DNA of 64,000 bases from Lawsonibacter asaccharolyticus. GTDB lineage: Bacteria; Bacillota; Clostridia; Oscillospirales; Oscillospiraceae. A program made the position numbers and the translations under genes. Location of the stretch: assembly GCA_003112755.1 (NCBI GenBank), contig BFBT01000001.1, forward strand, positions 1,798,001 to 1,862,000, read 5' to 3'. This document shows, piece after piece, positions 29,690 to 38,184 of this stretch (its first letter is position 1; each line of letters begins with the position of its first letter). The notes beneath the pieces were generated by a model that searched no databases, was not told the origin of the DNA, and worked only from the letters and a program-made list of their open reading frames with translations.

Positions 29690-30229
29690 ATGGGAAAAAT
29701 CATTCGACGCATTCTAACAATTATTCCAGCGGTGGCTTTACAATCGCTCTGGCTTTTGCTGTTGATGAAATGGCTGACCCCTTACGCACCGATTATTGTG
29801 TCACTGCTTTCCGTTGCAGCGTTTTTCTTGGTGGTATTTATTATTATAAAGAGAGATGAAACCGCTTATAAATTGCTTTGGCTGCTGGTTATTCTGTCAC
29901 TACCTTTGGTAGGAGCGTTACTATATCTGCTCTTTGGAAATAAACGGACGGCCCGCCCTCTAAAAAGGCGCTTGCAGCAAGTTCAAAAGAGTTGCAATCC
30001 GCAGCCTCTTCCAATAAAAGAAGCGCCCTTTGACGGCGAAAAACGCATGGGGCAAACAGTGCGGTGGCTGGAAGAAAAAACGCAATATCCGATGTGTGCA
30101 GTTGAGCAGGTTCGTTACTATCCGTTGGGCGATAATATGTTCCCTGATATGCTTGCCGATTTGAAAAATGCAAGAAGTTGCGACGATAGGAACTGTCAAT
30201 CCGTTCTAAAAGAAGCCGTTGGTTTTTAG
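29690..30229 (+). pseudogene. cls: Truncated cardiolipin synthase
   Basis: The frame starts normally (GAGGGGGG before ATG 29690) with two N-terminal membrane helices of the PLDc_N domain (about residues 10-75, ending LVGALLYLLFGNK) and reaches RYYPLGDNMFPDMLADLKNAR, the point just before the first HKD phospholipase domain. After residue 162 similarity ends and the frame runs 17 unrelated codons to a stop. Both HKD motifs are missing, so the product cannot make cardiolipin. The break coincides with a sharp fall in GC content and the headless permease that follows. Confidence 0.75.
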
Positions 30230-30837
30230 GGCAAATTGCATACATTCTTTTTTTATCTGTAATCTATAACATTTTTCTTTTGCTTATTACGACACTACCG
30301 TTCATTCCTTATTTAAGATTATCTACCAATTGGAGCCCTCTTATCCAAAATTATTTTAGTTTACAGGTTGATACAAATTATAGTCTGGCCTTTGCGGATA
30401 CAAGCATAGCCGACACCTTTTTACTTTTTTTGAAAGATATTTCTCCACTTTATGCTTGGGTTATTACCATGCTAAATTCTCTTCTTTGGATGACCACGTT
30501 GGGTATAGTATATCTTACTATTTCTCTATATTCTAATTCTAGCTTAAGCTTATTTGTAATTGGGATTTTTTATGTCCTAGAAATTTTACGTAATGGAATT
30601 GGGTTCTTCCCATATGAGTTTACAGTCCTAAATATTATATTATTCTACTTTAATTTTTTCTTTTTGCGAATGTGGATAATACTTGAAACGGCAACTTCTT
30701 CCTCTATTTCCATTCCAACCTGTCAATATTCATTGCTTTTTTATTCCATTATACTTGCCCTTTCCATTATTTTAGGTTTAAAGTGGACAAAAAAATTCGA
30801 TTTTCAGTTGAAAAACATTTTCACTACAAGCTATTAA
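30190..30837 (+). pseudogene. ABC-2-type permease lacking its start
   Basis: An AT-rich frame open from about 30190, after a stop at 30187-30189. It reads RWFLGQIAYILFLSVIYNI before the first possible start codon (TTG 30280), so conserved-looking membrane sequence extends upstream of any start, a sign of 5' truncation. About five membrane helices follow. The 3' end is intact and lies 14 bases before an ABC ATPase gene with which it would have formed a transporter. Translation from TTG 30280 cannot be excluded. Confidence 0.55.
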
Positions 30838-30851
30838 AAGGGGGGCCAACT

Positions 30852-31523
30852 ATGAAAGCTTCTACTATTCAAACTTTTGGAATTAGTCGTGAATTTAATG
30901 GTATCACAGTGCTAAATGATATTAATCTTGCTTTAGAATCAGGAAAAATTTACGGGTTAATAGGGCGAAATGGATCAGGGAAAACTGTACTTATGAAGAT
31001 AATATGTGGTTTTCTTATGCCTTCCAAAGGTTACGTCCTTATAAATGGACGAAAACTTGGAAAAGACATAGACTTCCCTGAAAACACTGGAATTATTATT
31101 GAAGCACCAACATTCCTTGCTCACCTCAATGCATATCAAAATCTGAAAAATTTAGCTGACATTCGCGGCATAATTGGTCCAGATGAAATTAGGCAATCAA
31201 TTTCTGCCGTAGGATTAGATCCTAATTCAAATAGAAAAGTTGGAAAGTTTTCTCTTGGAATGCGTCAAAAGCTTGGAATTGCTCAAGCAATTATGGAAAA
31301 TCCTGATATTCTAATTTTAGACGAACCTTTTAATGGACTAGATAAAGATAGTGTTAAAGAAATGAGATCGTTGTTATTATCTCTACGAGACGCAGGAAAA
31401 CTTATTTTGTTAGCAAGTCACAATCCATTGGATATCAGCCTTTTATGTGATTCTGCATTTGAGATAGATCGTGGAATGTTATTTCCTTTCGAAATTACCA
31501 AATCACAAAATGTTGTGGAATAG
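30852..31523 (+). CDS. ABC transporter ATP-binding protein
   Basis: 223 residues, one nucleotide-binding domain with Walker A GRNGSGKT near residue 38, signature FSLGMRQKLGIAQA near 135 and Walker B ILILDEPFNGLDKDS near 155, followed by the switch histidine in ASHNP. AAAGGGGGG precedes the ATG. Composition is about 35% GC, unlike the element around it, pointing to a separate origin. The layout matches lantibiotic-immunity or ABC-2 exporters, but the partner permease is 5'-truncated, so transport is doubtful. Confidence 0.85.
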   Translation: MKASTIQTFGISREFNGITVLNDINLALESGKIYGLIGRNGSGKTVLMKIICGFLMPSKGYVLINGRKLGKDIDFPENTGIIIEAPTFLAHLNAYQNLKNLADIRGIIGPDEIRQSISAVGLDPNSNRKVGKFSLGMRQKLGIAQAIMENPDILILDEPFNGLDKDSVKEMRSLLLSLRDAGKLILLASHNPLDISLLCDSAFEIDRGMLFPFEITKSQNVVE

Positions 31524-31573
31524 GAATAATCAATTTCTCTTTTCATCTATAAATACCTACTCATTTGTACGGT

Positions 31574-32074
31574 TCAAGGGGGTATAAAAATGGGCTGCCC
31601 CCCAGCCCACACAGCATCCGGGCGGCATTTCTGCCGCTCGGATGCTGTTTCAAACCCGTTGATAAAGGAGTATGTGAGGATCGAAGGGAGGGTAATCTGC
31701 TCACCAAGTATGGAGTCAGTCACAGGGAGGCAACCACTTTCAGTTCCATATGTTTTCTCGTCCGGTAAATACAGCCCCGATTCAGTGGGCCGCTGCGGCT
31801 CTTCAACACAGAGGGTATAGAGATTGCTGGTCTGCCCACCATTCTTGCGTTTGTCAAACCGTGCCTGCTTGATAATGTATCCAGCCTCCACCAGTTCATC
31901 TAGTGCCCGCTTGACCGTGGATATGCCATAGCCGCACTTGGCGGCTATGGTCTTGATGGACGGAAAACACTCGCCCTCCTTATTGCAATGCAGGACAAGC
32001 ACCTGAAGCACCAGCCGCGCCCTCGGCCGCAATTCAGAGGAAAACGCCCTCTCCATATATTCAAACTTTGCCAT
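31574..32074 (-). CDS. Winged-helix DNA-binding protein at the end of the transfer operon
   Basis: 166 residues. The N-terminal 80 residues form a helix-turn-helix of the HTH_36/replication-initiator type: LRPRARLVLQVLVLHCNKEG, then CFPSIKTIAAKCGYGISTVKRALDELVEAGYI. The rest is a low-complexity tail. GGAGGATTACAG precedes the ATG. It is the last gene of the minus-strand operon and ends near the convergent ABC cargo. A role in regulating transfer or replication of the excised circle is inference. Confidence 0.7.
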   Translation of the reverse strand: MAKFEYMERAFSSELRPRARLVLQVLVLHCNKEGECFPSIKTIAAKCGYGISTVKRALDELVEAGYIIKQARFDKRKNGGQTSNLYTLCVEEPQRPTESGLYLPDEKTYGTESGCLPVTDSILGEQITLPSILTYSFINGFETASERQKCRPDAVWAGGQPIFIPP

Positions 32075-32107
32075 TCTGTAATCCTCCCATATCTGATACT
32101 CTTTTTA

Positions 32108-33142
32108 TTACAGCCGCCGTTCTCCCATGATATACGGTTCCACCAGGCGCCTATACAGCCTCCCATTGGTTCGGTTCGCAAACAAGTCATGGGATGCCTC
32201 CGCCATTTCCAGCCCACCGCCGAACAGCTCCCGACAGTATTCCCGGAACTCTCCCGGCACACTGATGGCCACCTGACAGACCTCCAGCCCGCCACAGACT
32301 TCCAGCGCTTTGTGGAAGGCAGGAATCTCATAGGGCAGGACACTCCCGCACAGGAGCCGATAATCTGCTTCCCGGAACACAGAGGTAGGCGACTGCATTA
32401 CGCCGCAGTCGTAGATGACAAACTGATAGTCCCGATCCGGTTCATTGGTCAGATAGCAGTCGATTCCGTCAATGGCATAATGTTCGCCAGTGGGGGCCGC
32501 CTCATAGACATTGAGTAGGAGCTGAAGGTGCCGGTTGGTATTGACCTCAATGTAGGCCACCTCTGCGCCTCTGGCAGTAAGCCACGCCGCCAGATTGAAC
32601 GCCGTCACCGTCACACCACTTCTGCGCTGTGCCCCAGCAACGGCAATACGGACATTTTTGGCGTTCCAGCGGTAGGGGGTAATCTCGTCCTCCGGTTCCA
32701 GCGCCGGTTCCTGTCGGGGTTCCGGCTGGCTTGATGCCGGCGCGGAAGACACATAACGCTGCATCCCTTCATCGGACAGTGCCTCTCTCAGTTCGTCGGC
32801 GGCGTCCTCCAGCGTTTCCGCTGTAATCAGGTTCACCACCCCGATGGACAAAAGCTGCTGGATACAGCCACTCATATCCTCACAGCCGGACAGGATTACG
32901 ATGATACGGGCAGAAAACATCATCTGGAAGGAACGCAGAGCGAGGGCGAAGTCCTCGCCGCTTTCCTCAATACAGGCCGCATCAATCAGGAAGAACTTGG
33001 CCGTGGCATAATTGCGCATATCCTTTGTGACAAAACTTTTCAGGCTGAACTTCCCAACCAGCTTTTTGGACGGCATGAGCATTTCACGGGTCACGCCGTC
33101 GATCAGCCCGCTTTTCTGATTACTCGTCAAGTACAGCAGCAT
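32108..33142 (-). CDS. CpaE/TadZ-like protein: receiver-like domain plus degenerate ParA-type ATPase
   Basis: 344 residues. Residues 1-115 resemble a receiver domain without a clear phosphoacceptor (KFFLIDAACIEESG, ARIIVILSGCEDMSG), followed by a linker, then from about residue 165 a MinD/ParA-like fold: VRIAVAGAQRRSGVTVTAFNLAAWL holds a Walker A in which the lysine is replaced (RRSGVTVT), and YQFVIYDCGV is the Walker B region. This is the TadZ/CpaE design, used to place Tad pilus machinery at a cell site. It is 14 kb away from the second, Walker-intact CpaE-like ATPase at 47746. GGAGGTACATCGT precedes the ATG. Confidence 0.65.
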   Translation of the reverse strand: MLLYLTSNQKSGLIDGVTREMLMPSKKLVGKFSLKSFVTKDMRNYATAKFFLIDAACIEESGEDFALALRSFQMMFSARIIVILSGCEDMSGCIQQLLSIGVVNLITAETLEDAADELREALSDEGMQRYVSSAPASSQPEPRQEPALEPEDEITPYRWNAKNVRIAVAGAQRRSGVTVTAFNLAAWLTARGAEVAYIEVNTNRHLQLLLNVYEAAPTGEHYAIDGIDCYLTNEPDRDYQFVIYDCGVMQSPTSVFREADYRLLCGSVLPYEIPAFHKALEVCGGLEVCQVAISVPGEFREYCRELFGGGLEMAEASHDLFANRTNGRLYRRLVEPYIMGERRL

Positions 33143-33269
33143 ACGATGTACCTCCCATATCCATGTTTTCTACCGCCCTTTCCGGTTCTCCTGTCAGCAG
33201 AAGGACAACGCCAACCACTACAATGGCGATGTAGATCAATAATTCAATCAGTTTATTTCGGTTATTCAT
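33120..33269 (-). CDS. 49-residue single-span membrane peptide
   Basis: ATG at 33269 with AAAGGAGTATGGT upstream, TAA at 33122-33120. The peptide MNNRNKLIELLIYIAIVVVG continues as a hydrophobic helix to about residue 26 and then TGEPERAVENMDMGG. It overlaps the next gene by 23 bases and carries that gene's ribosome site within its coding sequence. Function unknown; one of several tiny membrane proteins in this operon. Confidence 0.55.
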   Translation of the reverse strand: MNNRNKLIELLIYIAIVVVGVVLLLTGEPERAVENMDMGGTSYAAVLDE

Positions 33270-33280
33270 ACCATACTCCT

Positions 33281-34108
33281 TTAATAGATTGCCCAGAAGG
33301 GGCCGCCAGCAGCGGCGCCTTTTCTGGCTTCATCCAGAATAATGGAGAGGTCCCATTCCTGTTCGCTCCGCTTACGGCTGGCAGGATCGGCCACCAGGAT
33401 TTTCCCCTCCGCAGTCACACCCCGTAAGACAATGAAATGCCCGGAGTTGGTAAAATGCCCCTTTGCCATGATCGCCACAACCAGCTTCCCATCCGCCAGC
33501 GCGTCCACCATCGCCTGCGGGTCATCCGGGGGAACGCTCTCCCAGGACAGGCCGTAGGCTTCGGCGGCGGCTGGGATCAGGCTGTGATAAGAGCCATTCC
33601 CTTCACAGCGGTGCCCATTGGCTACGGACCATTCGCTGAGTTCTACCGGGTCGTGGGGCGTCCCGGTCAGGGTAGATGTGACAATCGCCATCGCCGTGGG
33701 GCCGCACCCGGCCTCGCCAATCGTGCCGGAGGTGCCATACATGGTATCTGCCCACCGCTCATCCAGTTGATTGTAGTAAATGACCTCCCGGCCGCCATCA
33801 GTAAAGACCACGCCCTCATAGCTCTGACCGCTGCCCTCAATGTAGTCCTTTTCATAAATGCCGAGCTGCTGGTTGTAGCCATACTCTTTCTGAAAATCCT
33901 CCACCACGCCCACCTCATCGCCTATCAACCATTGGGACAGCACGGAGAACGGGCTGGTAATCAGGTACAGGATAAAGGCAATCAGGAGCAGCAGGCTCAG
34001 AATGGGGGACAGAATGAGAATGAGCGTCCTTCTGCGGCTTTCCTCATCGGTCGCCGCCCTTGCCGCCGCCTGTGCCAGCAGCTTTGCCGTCAACGGATCA
34101 ATCGCCAA
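33281..34108 (-). CDS. Membrane-anchored C39-like cysteine peptidase
   Basis: 275 residues from a TTG start with GGAGGTGTTG upstream. A cytoplasmic head of about 25 residues (rich in R and A) is followed by one membrane helix (LILILSPILSLLLLIAFILYLI, about 29-50). The outer part is a papain-like C39_2 domain: catalytic cysteine in GCGPTAMA near residue 134, histidine in SGHFIVLRG near 222 and aspartate in VADPAS near 238. In Gram-positive conjugation systems this position is usually held by a wall-degrading VirB1-like enzyme; here the peptidase probably processes wall or pilus material outside the membrane (inference). Confidence 0.8.
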   Translation of the reverse strand: MAIDPLTAKLLAQAAARAATDEESRRRTLILILSPILSLLLLIAFILYLITSPFSVLSQWLIGDEVGVVEDFQKEYGYNQQLGIYEKDYIEGSGQSYEGVVFTDGGREVIYYNQLDERWADTMYGTSGTIGEAGCGPTAMAIVTSTLTGTPHDPVELSEWSVANGHRCEGNGSYHSLIPAAAEAYGLSWESVPPDDPQAMVDALADGKLVVAIMAKGHFTNSGHFIVLRGVTAEGKILVADPASRKRSEQEWDLSIILDEARKGAAAGGPFWAIY

Positions 34109-34122
34109 AACAACACCTCCAA

Positions 34123-34602
34123 TCAGCCCATTTCCGCGCCTATGTCCGCCAGCATCCGGTCAAACTGCTGGCGGATTTTTTCCCGTTCCCGCCCGGCACT
34201 GTCATCCATCACAAACACCTTTTTCCCGTCCTCATTCTCACGCACAGACACCGCGTAATCCCCGTTTGCAATAAAGAAGGAAGTATAAATGGCTTGGATG
34301 GCCGGGGCGGGCATCCGGGAAATCTCAAAGGGCGTGGCGGCACACTTGCTGTTCCAGGAAAAGAGGTTGTGGGCCGCGTCCGCCGTCAGTTTCATCCAGT
34401 CATAGTCAAATTCTTCTTTCTTCATCAGGCCGCCAAAGTCGATCCCGTCTGGGGAGAAATACCGCTCCACCTTTTCGGCAAGAGCCGGATGGGAGGCCAT
34501 CAGGTAGAGGGCCGCCTGATAAGAGCAGTCCAGCTCTCCGCCCCGCCAGCGCATCGAGGACAGCTTAGTTGTCAAATATTCATACCGTTCCGCATGGTTC
34601 AT
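34123..34602 (-). CDS. Conserved ICE protein of unknown function
   Basis: About 159 residues, soluble, mostly helical (NHAERYEYLTTKLSSMRWRG; ASHPALAEKVERYF; FDRMLADIGAEMG). GGAGGCGTTTTTTG precedes ATG 34602; TTG 34605 is an alternative. It lies between VirB4, from which a GC-rich hairpin separates it, and the C39 peptidase. I do not recognise a family. Confidence 0.55.
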   Translation of the reverse strand: MNHAERYEYLTTKLSSMRWRGGELDCSYQAALYLMASHPALAEKVERYFSPDGIDFGGLMKKEEFDYDWMKLTADAAHNLFSWNSKCAATPFEISRMPAPAIQAIYTSFFIANGDYAVSVRENEDGKKVFVMDDSAGREREKIRQQFDRMLADIGAEMG

Positions 34603-34633
34603 CAAAAAACGCCTCCTGTTCGTAAATAAGTAA

Positions 34634-34659
34634 GGCGGCCGGGGAGTATCCCGGCCGCC
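34634..34659 (-). terminator. GC-rich hairpin downstream of virB4
   Basis: A perfect 10-bp stem GGCGGCCGGG/CCCGGCCGCC around GAGTAT lies 8 bases after the virB4 stop. No T run follows, so it may be an mRNA-stabilising or attenuating structure rather than a full terminator. Confidence 0.45.
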
Positions 34660-34667
34660 GTGGTATA

Positions 34668-36494
34668 TTACCGGCCGCCCGCCTTGCCCATGTAGGCAAA
34701 CTTGTAGGCCGGAATCTCAAAATTGACATGAAGCCGCTTGGAGCCAACCAGGAACAGGGCATGTCCCCGGCGCTTGCTTTCCAACAATTCCTGCTCGGCG
34801 TCCGTCAGGTTGTAGAGGTCTGTGGTTTCCTGAAGGTTTTTGCCGTCGCAGCCCATCAGGATTTTGTAGCAGGGAATATCCAAAAGGGCCTGCCCGTACA
34901 TCTTGATCTCCGGTGCCAGGAAATCCACCACCGAATGAGAGATGATCGCCAGGGCGGACTCATATTTTCTGGACCGCTTCTCCACATTCCGCAGAAAGGC
35001 CAGGGATTGCGGCACCTGCGGGTCGATCATCAGGTATGCCTCGTCGCATACCAGAAGCACACGCTCTCCGCGATTGTTGCTCATCTGCTCCCAGCACCAG
35101 GTCAGCAGATTGAAATACTGCGTCCGCTTGATGTTATCCGCTGCGTTTTGCAGGCTGTGGGTATCCAGGCAGACAAAATGGGAGTCGGCCTCCAGCGTGC
35201 TGTGCCCGTTCCAAAGGAAGCTGTCGCTGCCTTTGGCGGCGTCATACAGCAGCATGGCAAGGTCACGGAACACCGGATTGTCCGGGTTGGCCTCGGCTTT
35301 CTTTTCAATCAGGCCGTGGAGATCTTCCATGATGGGAAAATCCGTCGCTTTGAGCTGGCGAATGTCCGTGTCCCAGAAGATACCGAACTGATGATATAGT
35401 TCAATGACCGTCTGCTTCAGGACGGCCTTCTGCATATCGGTCAGGCTCGGCAGATACAGGGAGAAAATGATTTCCAGCGTTTTGATATGGAGCGCCATAT
35501 CGGACATTCCATTTCCCTCATCCGTATAGAGCTTGTCGGTTTCGTCCTCATCGTCACGGGGCGCCGGTCTGATCTGCAAAAGGTTGGAGCGGCCGTTGCG
35601 CCCACCGCCAGCGTTCAGCCAGTTCCCACCCAGGTTCCGGCACATATCCTTGTACTCGGATTCCGGGTCGATACAGAGGATTTTGGTTCCCTTCATATAC
35701 TCAGACAGCATGATATGCTTGACCACGGTGCTTTTGCCGATACCGGCCACACCCATGACAACGAAGCTGCTGTTGGTGCGGTCGTTCCCGCGTGTCCAGG
35801 GGTCCAGAATCACCAGCCCGCCACTGCTGTCCTTGGCAAAATAATAGCCCCGGCCGTCGCTGTAACCGGAGCTTGCGAAGGGGAAACCGCCCACAAAGGT
35901 ACTCATGGGAATGATGCGGGAAACAATGCTGTCCACCGTCCCATTGGCGGGGTAGGTGGGCGAAATGCTCTGAAACCCCTCCTTTTGCAGATTGGCAAGG
36001 GTACGGACCTTGCATTTCTGAACGCTGAACGCGCTCTCCACACGGCGGCAGATTTTGGAGAAGGCCGCCTCGTCCTGCGCCACCGGCATCACCGTGAGCG
36101 ACATCATGGCGACGGTTTCGCCCTCCTGGTCGATCTTCTGCATGATATGCTCCCCGTCCTCGGCGGCCTTCTCCGCCCGCTGACGGGTCAGCGGGTCTTT
36201 GGCGCTGTCGGCGGCGCCCCGCTGCTGGACAATGCTCTTGGAGAGGGCGGAGATCAGGGTGCTGTTGTCAATCGGGGTGATCCCCACCGACACAATGGTG
36301 CTGGGGATGTTTGTGATTTTGGAGAGCCAGCCCATCTCCACCTTTTGCGGATAGCGGACCGCACCGTAGACCTTTCCCATATTTTCACCGATCACAAGGC
36401 TGTTCCGCTTGATTTCCAGCCCCATCGGGGTAATGACATTCAACAACGCTTCATTGACAGGGAGCGTTTCTTCTTTCTTCTTGGTTCCTAACAA
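34668..36494 (-). CDS. virB4: VirB4-like conjugation ATPase
   Basis: 608 residues from a TTG start with GGAGGTGTATCA upstream. The N-terminal 240 residues are the CagE/TrbE-like domain; the C-terminal motor has Walker A GVAGIGKST near residue 248 and Walker B VLLVCDEAYLM near 481, then the RKYESALAIISHSVVDF arginine-finger segment near 510. VirB4 ATPases energise assembly and transport in every type IV secretion channel, at the inner face of the membrane. It matches the CD1110-type proteins of Clostridia ICEs in layout. Upstream, 15 bases away, lies the unexpected PAPS-reductase-family gene. Confidence 0.92.
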   Translation of the reverse strand: MLGTKKKEETLPVNEALLNVITPMGLEIKRNSLVIGENMGKVYGAVRYPQKVEMGWLSKITNIPSTIVSVGITPIDNSTLISALSKSIVQQRGAADSAKDPLTRQRAEKAAEDGEHIMQKIDQEGETVAMMSLTVMPVAQDEAAFSKICRRVESAFSVQKCKVRTLANLQKEGFQSISPTYPANGTVDSIVSRIIPMSTFVGGFPFASSGYSDGRGYYFAKDSSGGLVILDPWTRGNDRTNSSFVVMGVAGIGKSTVVKHIMLSEYMKGTKILCIDPESEYKDMCRNLGGNWLNAGGGRNGRSNLLQIRPAPRDDEDETDKLYTDEGNGMSDMALHIKTLEIIFSLYLPSLTDMQKAVLKQTVIELYHQFGIFWDTDIRQLKATDFPIMEDLHGLIEKKAEANPDNPVFRDLAMLLYDAAKGSDSFLWNGHSTLEADSHFVCLDTHSLQNAADNIKRTQYFNLLTWCWEQMSNNRGERVLLVCDEAYLMIDPQVPQSLAFLRNVEKRSRKYESALAIISHSVVDFLAPEIKMYGQALLDIPCYKILMGCDGKNLQETTDLYNLTDAEQELLESKRRGHALFLVGSKRLHVNFEIPAYKFAYMGKAGGR

Positions 36495-36509
36495 TGATAC
36501 ACCTCCAAA

Positions 36510-37454
36510 TCAGTGACACGAGTACGGCACACCGGTATAATCCAGCACGGCGCCCAGCCCCAGCTCATGGATGCAGTAGTGGTACTGCTGGGGATGGGTT
36601 TTCTCCATGAGCTGAAAACGGTTCGGCTCATGCTCCAGATGAACGCCGTACATACAATACATACACCCCGATCTGGAAACGCCGGTGGTTTTCAGAGTCA
36701 GGGCGCTGGTCCTCTTTTTGACCTCCACAATATCCCCATAGATAGGGGCATAGGGGATGCCGGTCATTTTCAGGTAGCGCAAAATATCTTCCTCCCGCCA
36801 GAACGCAAGGGGCTGGCTGAGAGGGCGTTTGCGTTCATAGCCGTTGCAGCCAAATTTAAGATAAGACTGTTCCCGCAGCTTGCTCTCGCAGGCCAGCACC
36901 CCCGTAATGGGATGCCGCCCGGACTGCCGTTCAAACTTGTTCAGCGGGGCCTTTTTCATGTGGTAACAGCACCGGGCTGAAACCGCAAAGGGGGCGTCCA
37001 GAAGATACCTGTACTTCTCACAGTTGTAAATCGACTTCTTTCCGTTCTTATCCAGCAATTCACCGTTCAGGCGGGCCAGACGGTAAGGCTGGCCCTTCCG
37101 TGCGCCGCTAATGGCATCGGACACTTCCTTGGAAATAACCGGATAGCCATATTTCTCAATGATCTGCGTAAACGGATAGCGTGGGCGAAGCCAAATCACA
37201 TTGTCTTTCGTTTTTACAAAATCGCGCAGTTCAGGGTATTCCAACCCTGTGTCAACATACACGGCGGGAATATCGGGGCAGACCTGCCGTGCCAAATCAA
37301 GGAGTACCGTGGAATCCTTACCGCCCGAAAAGCTGGTAAAGACCTGCCCGTTGTACGCCCTGTACCATTCCAATATTTTCATCTGCGATACTTTGATCTT
37401 TTTTTCGAGGCTCCAACCCTGCATGATGTTCAAATCCTGCCGGGTGTGCTTCAT
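36510..37454 (-). CDS. Phosphoadenosine phosphosulfate reductase-family (PP-loop) protein
   Basis: 314 residues. The N-type ATP pyrophosphatase loop SFSGGKDSTVLLDLAR (about residues 40-55) and the following VYVDTGLEYPELRDFV strand are those of PAPS-reductase/sulfate-adenylyltransferase-2 folds. Extra cysteines, RCCYHMKKAPL near 160 and SGCMYCMYGVHLEHEP near 265, could hold an iron-sulfur cluster as in DndC or tRNA thiolation enzymes. No other sulfur-assimilation gene or DndBDE partner is present. It sits inside the transfer operon, between virB4 and a membrane protein, so it is co-transcribed with conjugation genes. Substrate unknown. Confidence 0.82.
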   Translation of the reverse strand: MKHTRQDLNIMQGWSLEKKIKVSQMKILEWYRAYNGQVFTSFSGGKDSTVLLDLARQVCPDIPAVYVDTGLEYPELRDFVKTKDNVIWLRPRYPFTQIIEKYGYPVISKEVSDAISGARKGQPYRLARLNGELLDKNGKKSIYNCEKYRYLLDAPFAVSARCCYHMKKAPLNKFERQSGRHPITGVLACESKLREQSYLKFGCNGYERKRPLSQPLAFWREEDILRYLKMTGIPYAPIYGDIVEVKKRTSALTLKTTGVSRSGCMYCMYGVHLEHEPNRFQLMEKTHPQQYHYCIHELGLGAVLDYTGVPYSCH

Positions 37455-37456
37455 TC

Positions 37457-38155
37457 TTACACAACACCTACACTTTCTAAAATCGGGATCGCCGCTTCAA
37501 AACCGGCGTCCTCCAAATGGACATAGGCCGGGTTATTCACCAGATTGCACAGCCGCACAATGTCCTGCTGCTCCAAAATCTCGGTCTGGATGCCGCAGTC
37601 GGCAAAATAGCCCGACAGATATTTCAGCTTTTGGAGCAGATCACGCTCCACTCCGTCAACCGTCCTGTCCCAGATTTTGATGTAAAACTGCCGTTCCACC
37701 ACCTCGCCGGAGAGGGCAAATCCGCCCATCTCCACGATCTCATGCTTCAGCAATTCCTTCTGCTTTATATCCGATGAAGAAGTGAGGGTAGAGGACAACT
37801 CCGCCATCAGGGGAGAAATGTCCACCGGGCGTGAAACCGCCAAAAGCTGAAACGGATATTGCCCGCTGGACAGACTGGCCGTGAGCTGCTTGGAAATCAG
37901 GCGTTTTTCATTCTTGCTGAACAGCTCCGTACTGATGGGAAATATTTTCAGGTACGCCAGCGCCATGCCGTCACGGGTGTAGAGGAAACTCCCGCGAATG
38001 TCTTTGACATTGACAAACTCATTGGCGGTCATCTGCGCCAATTCTTCCTTATCCCTGCCCTTGGCCTTCTTGCGCTTTTCTGAGAATTTCAAAAAAAGAA
38101 GCGTACCGCCTCCCAGCAGTACGCATACCACAATCATAATGATTGGCAACAGCAA
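37457..38155 (-). CDS. Membrane-anchored conjugation protein (TraC/VirB4-N-like)
   Basis: 232 residues from a TTG with GGAGGTTGATAGG upstream. One N-terminal helix (LLPIIMIVVCVLLGGGTLLF) is followed by a basic stretch (KFSEKRKKAKGRDKEEL) and a soluble domain: FVNVKDIRGSFLYTRDGMA, YLKIFPISTELFSKNEKRLI, QYPFQLLAVSRPVD. That order resembles the N-terminal region that precedes the motor in some VirB4/TraC proteins. It is probably a membrane platform for the VirB4 encoded two genes later (inference). Confidence 0.6.
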   Translation of the reverse strand: MLLPIIMIVVCVLLGGGTLLFLKFSEKRKKAKGRDKEELAQMTANEFVNVKDIRGSFLYTRDGMALAYLKIFPISTELFSKNEKRLISKQLTASLSSGQYPFQLLAVSRPVDISPLMAELSSTLTSSSDIKQKELLKHEIVEMGGFALSGEVVERQFYIKIWDRTVDGVERDLLQKLKYLSGYFADCGIQTEILEQQDIVRLCNLVNNPAYVHLEDAGFEAAIPILESVGVV

Positions 38156-38184
38156 CCTATCAACCTCCCTTTCTTTGCCGCAGC

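Noticed and set aside
34728..36491. Plus-strand frames opposite virB4 (34728-35399 and 35487-36491)
   Set aside because: No ribosome site, no domain, and virB4 on the other strand has full motif conservation.
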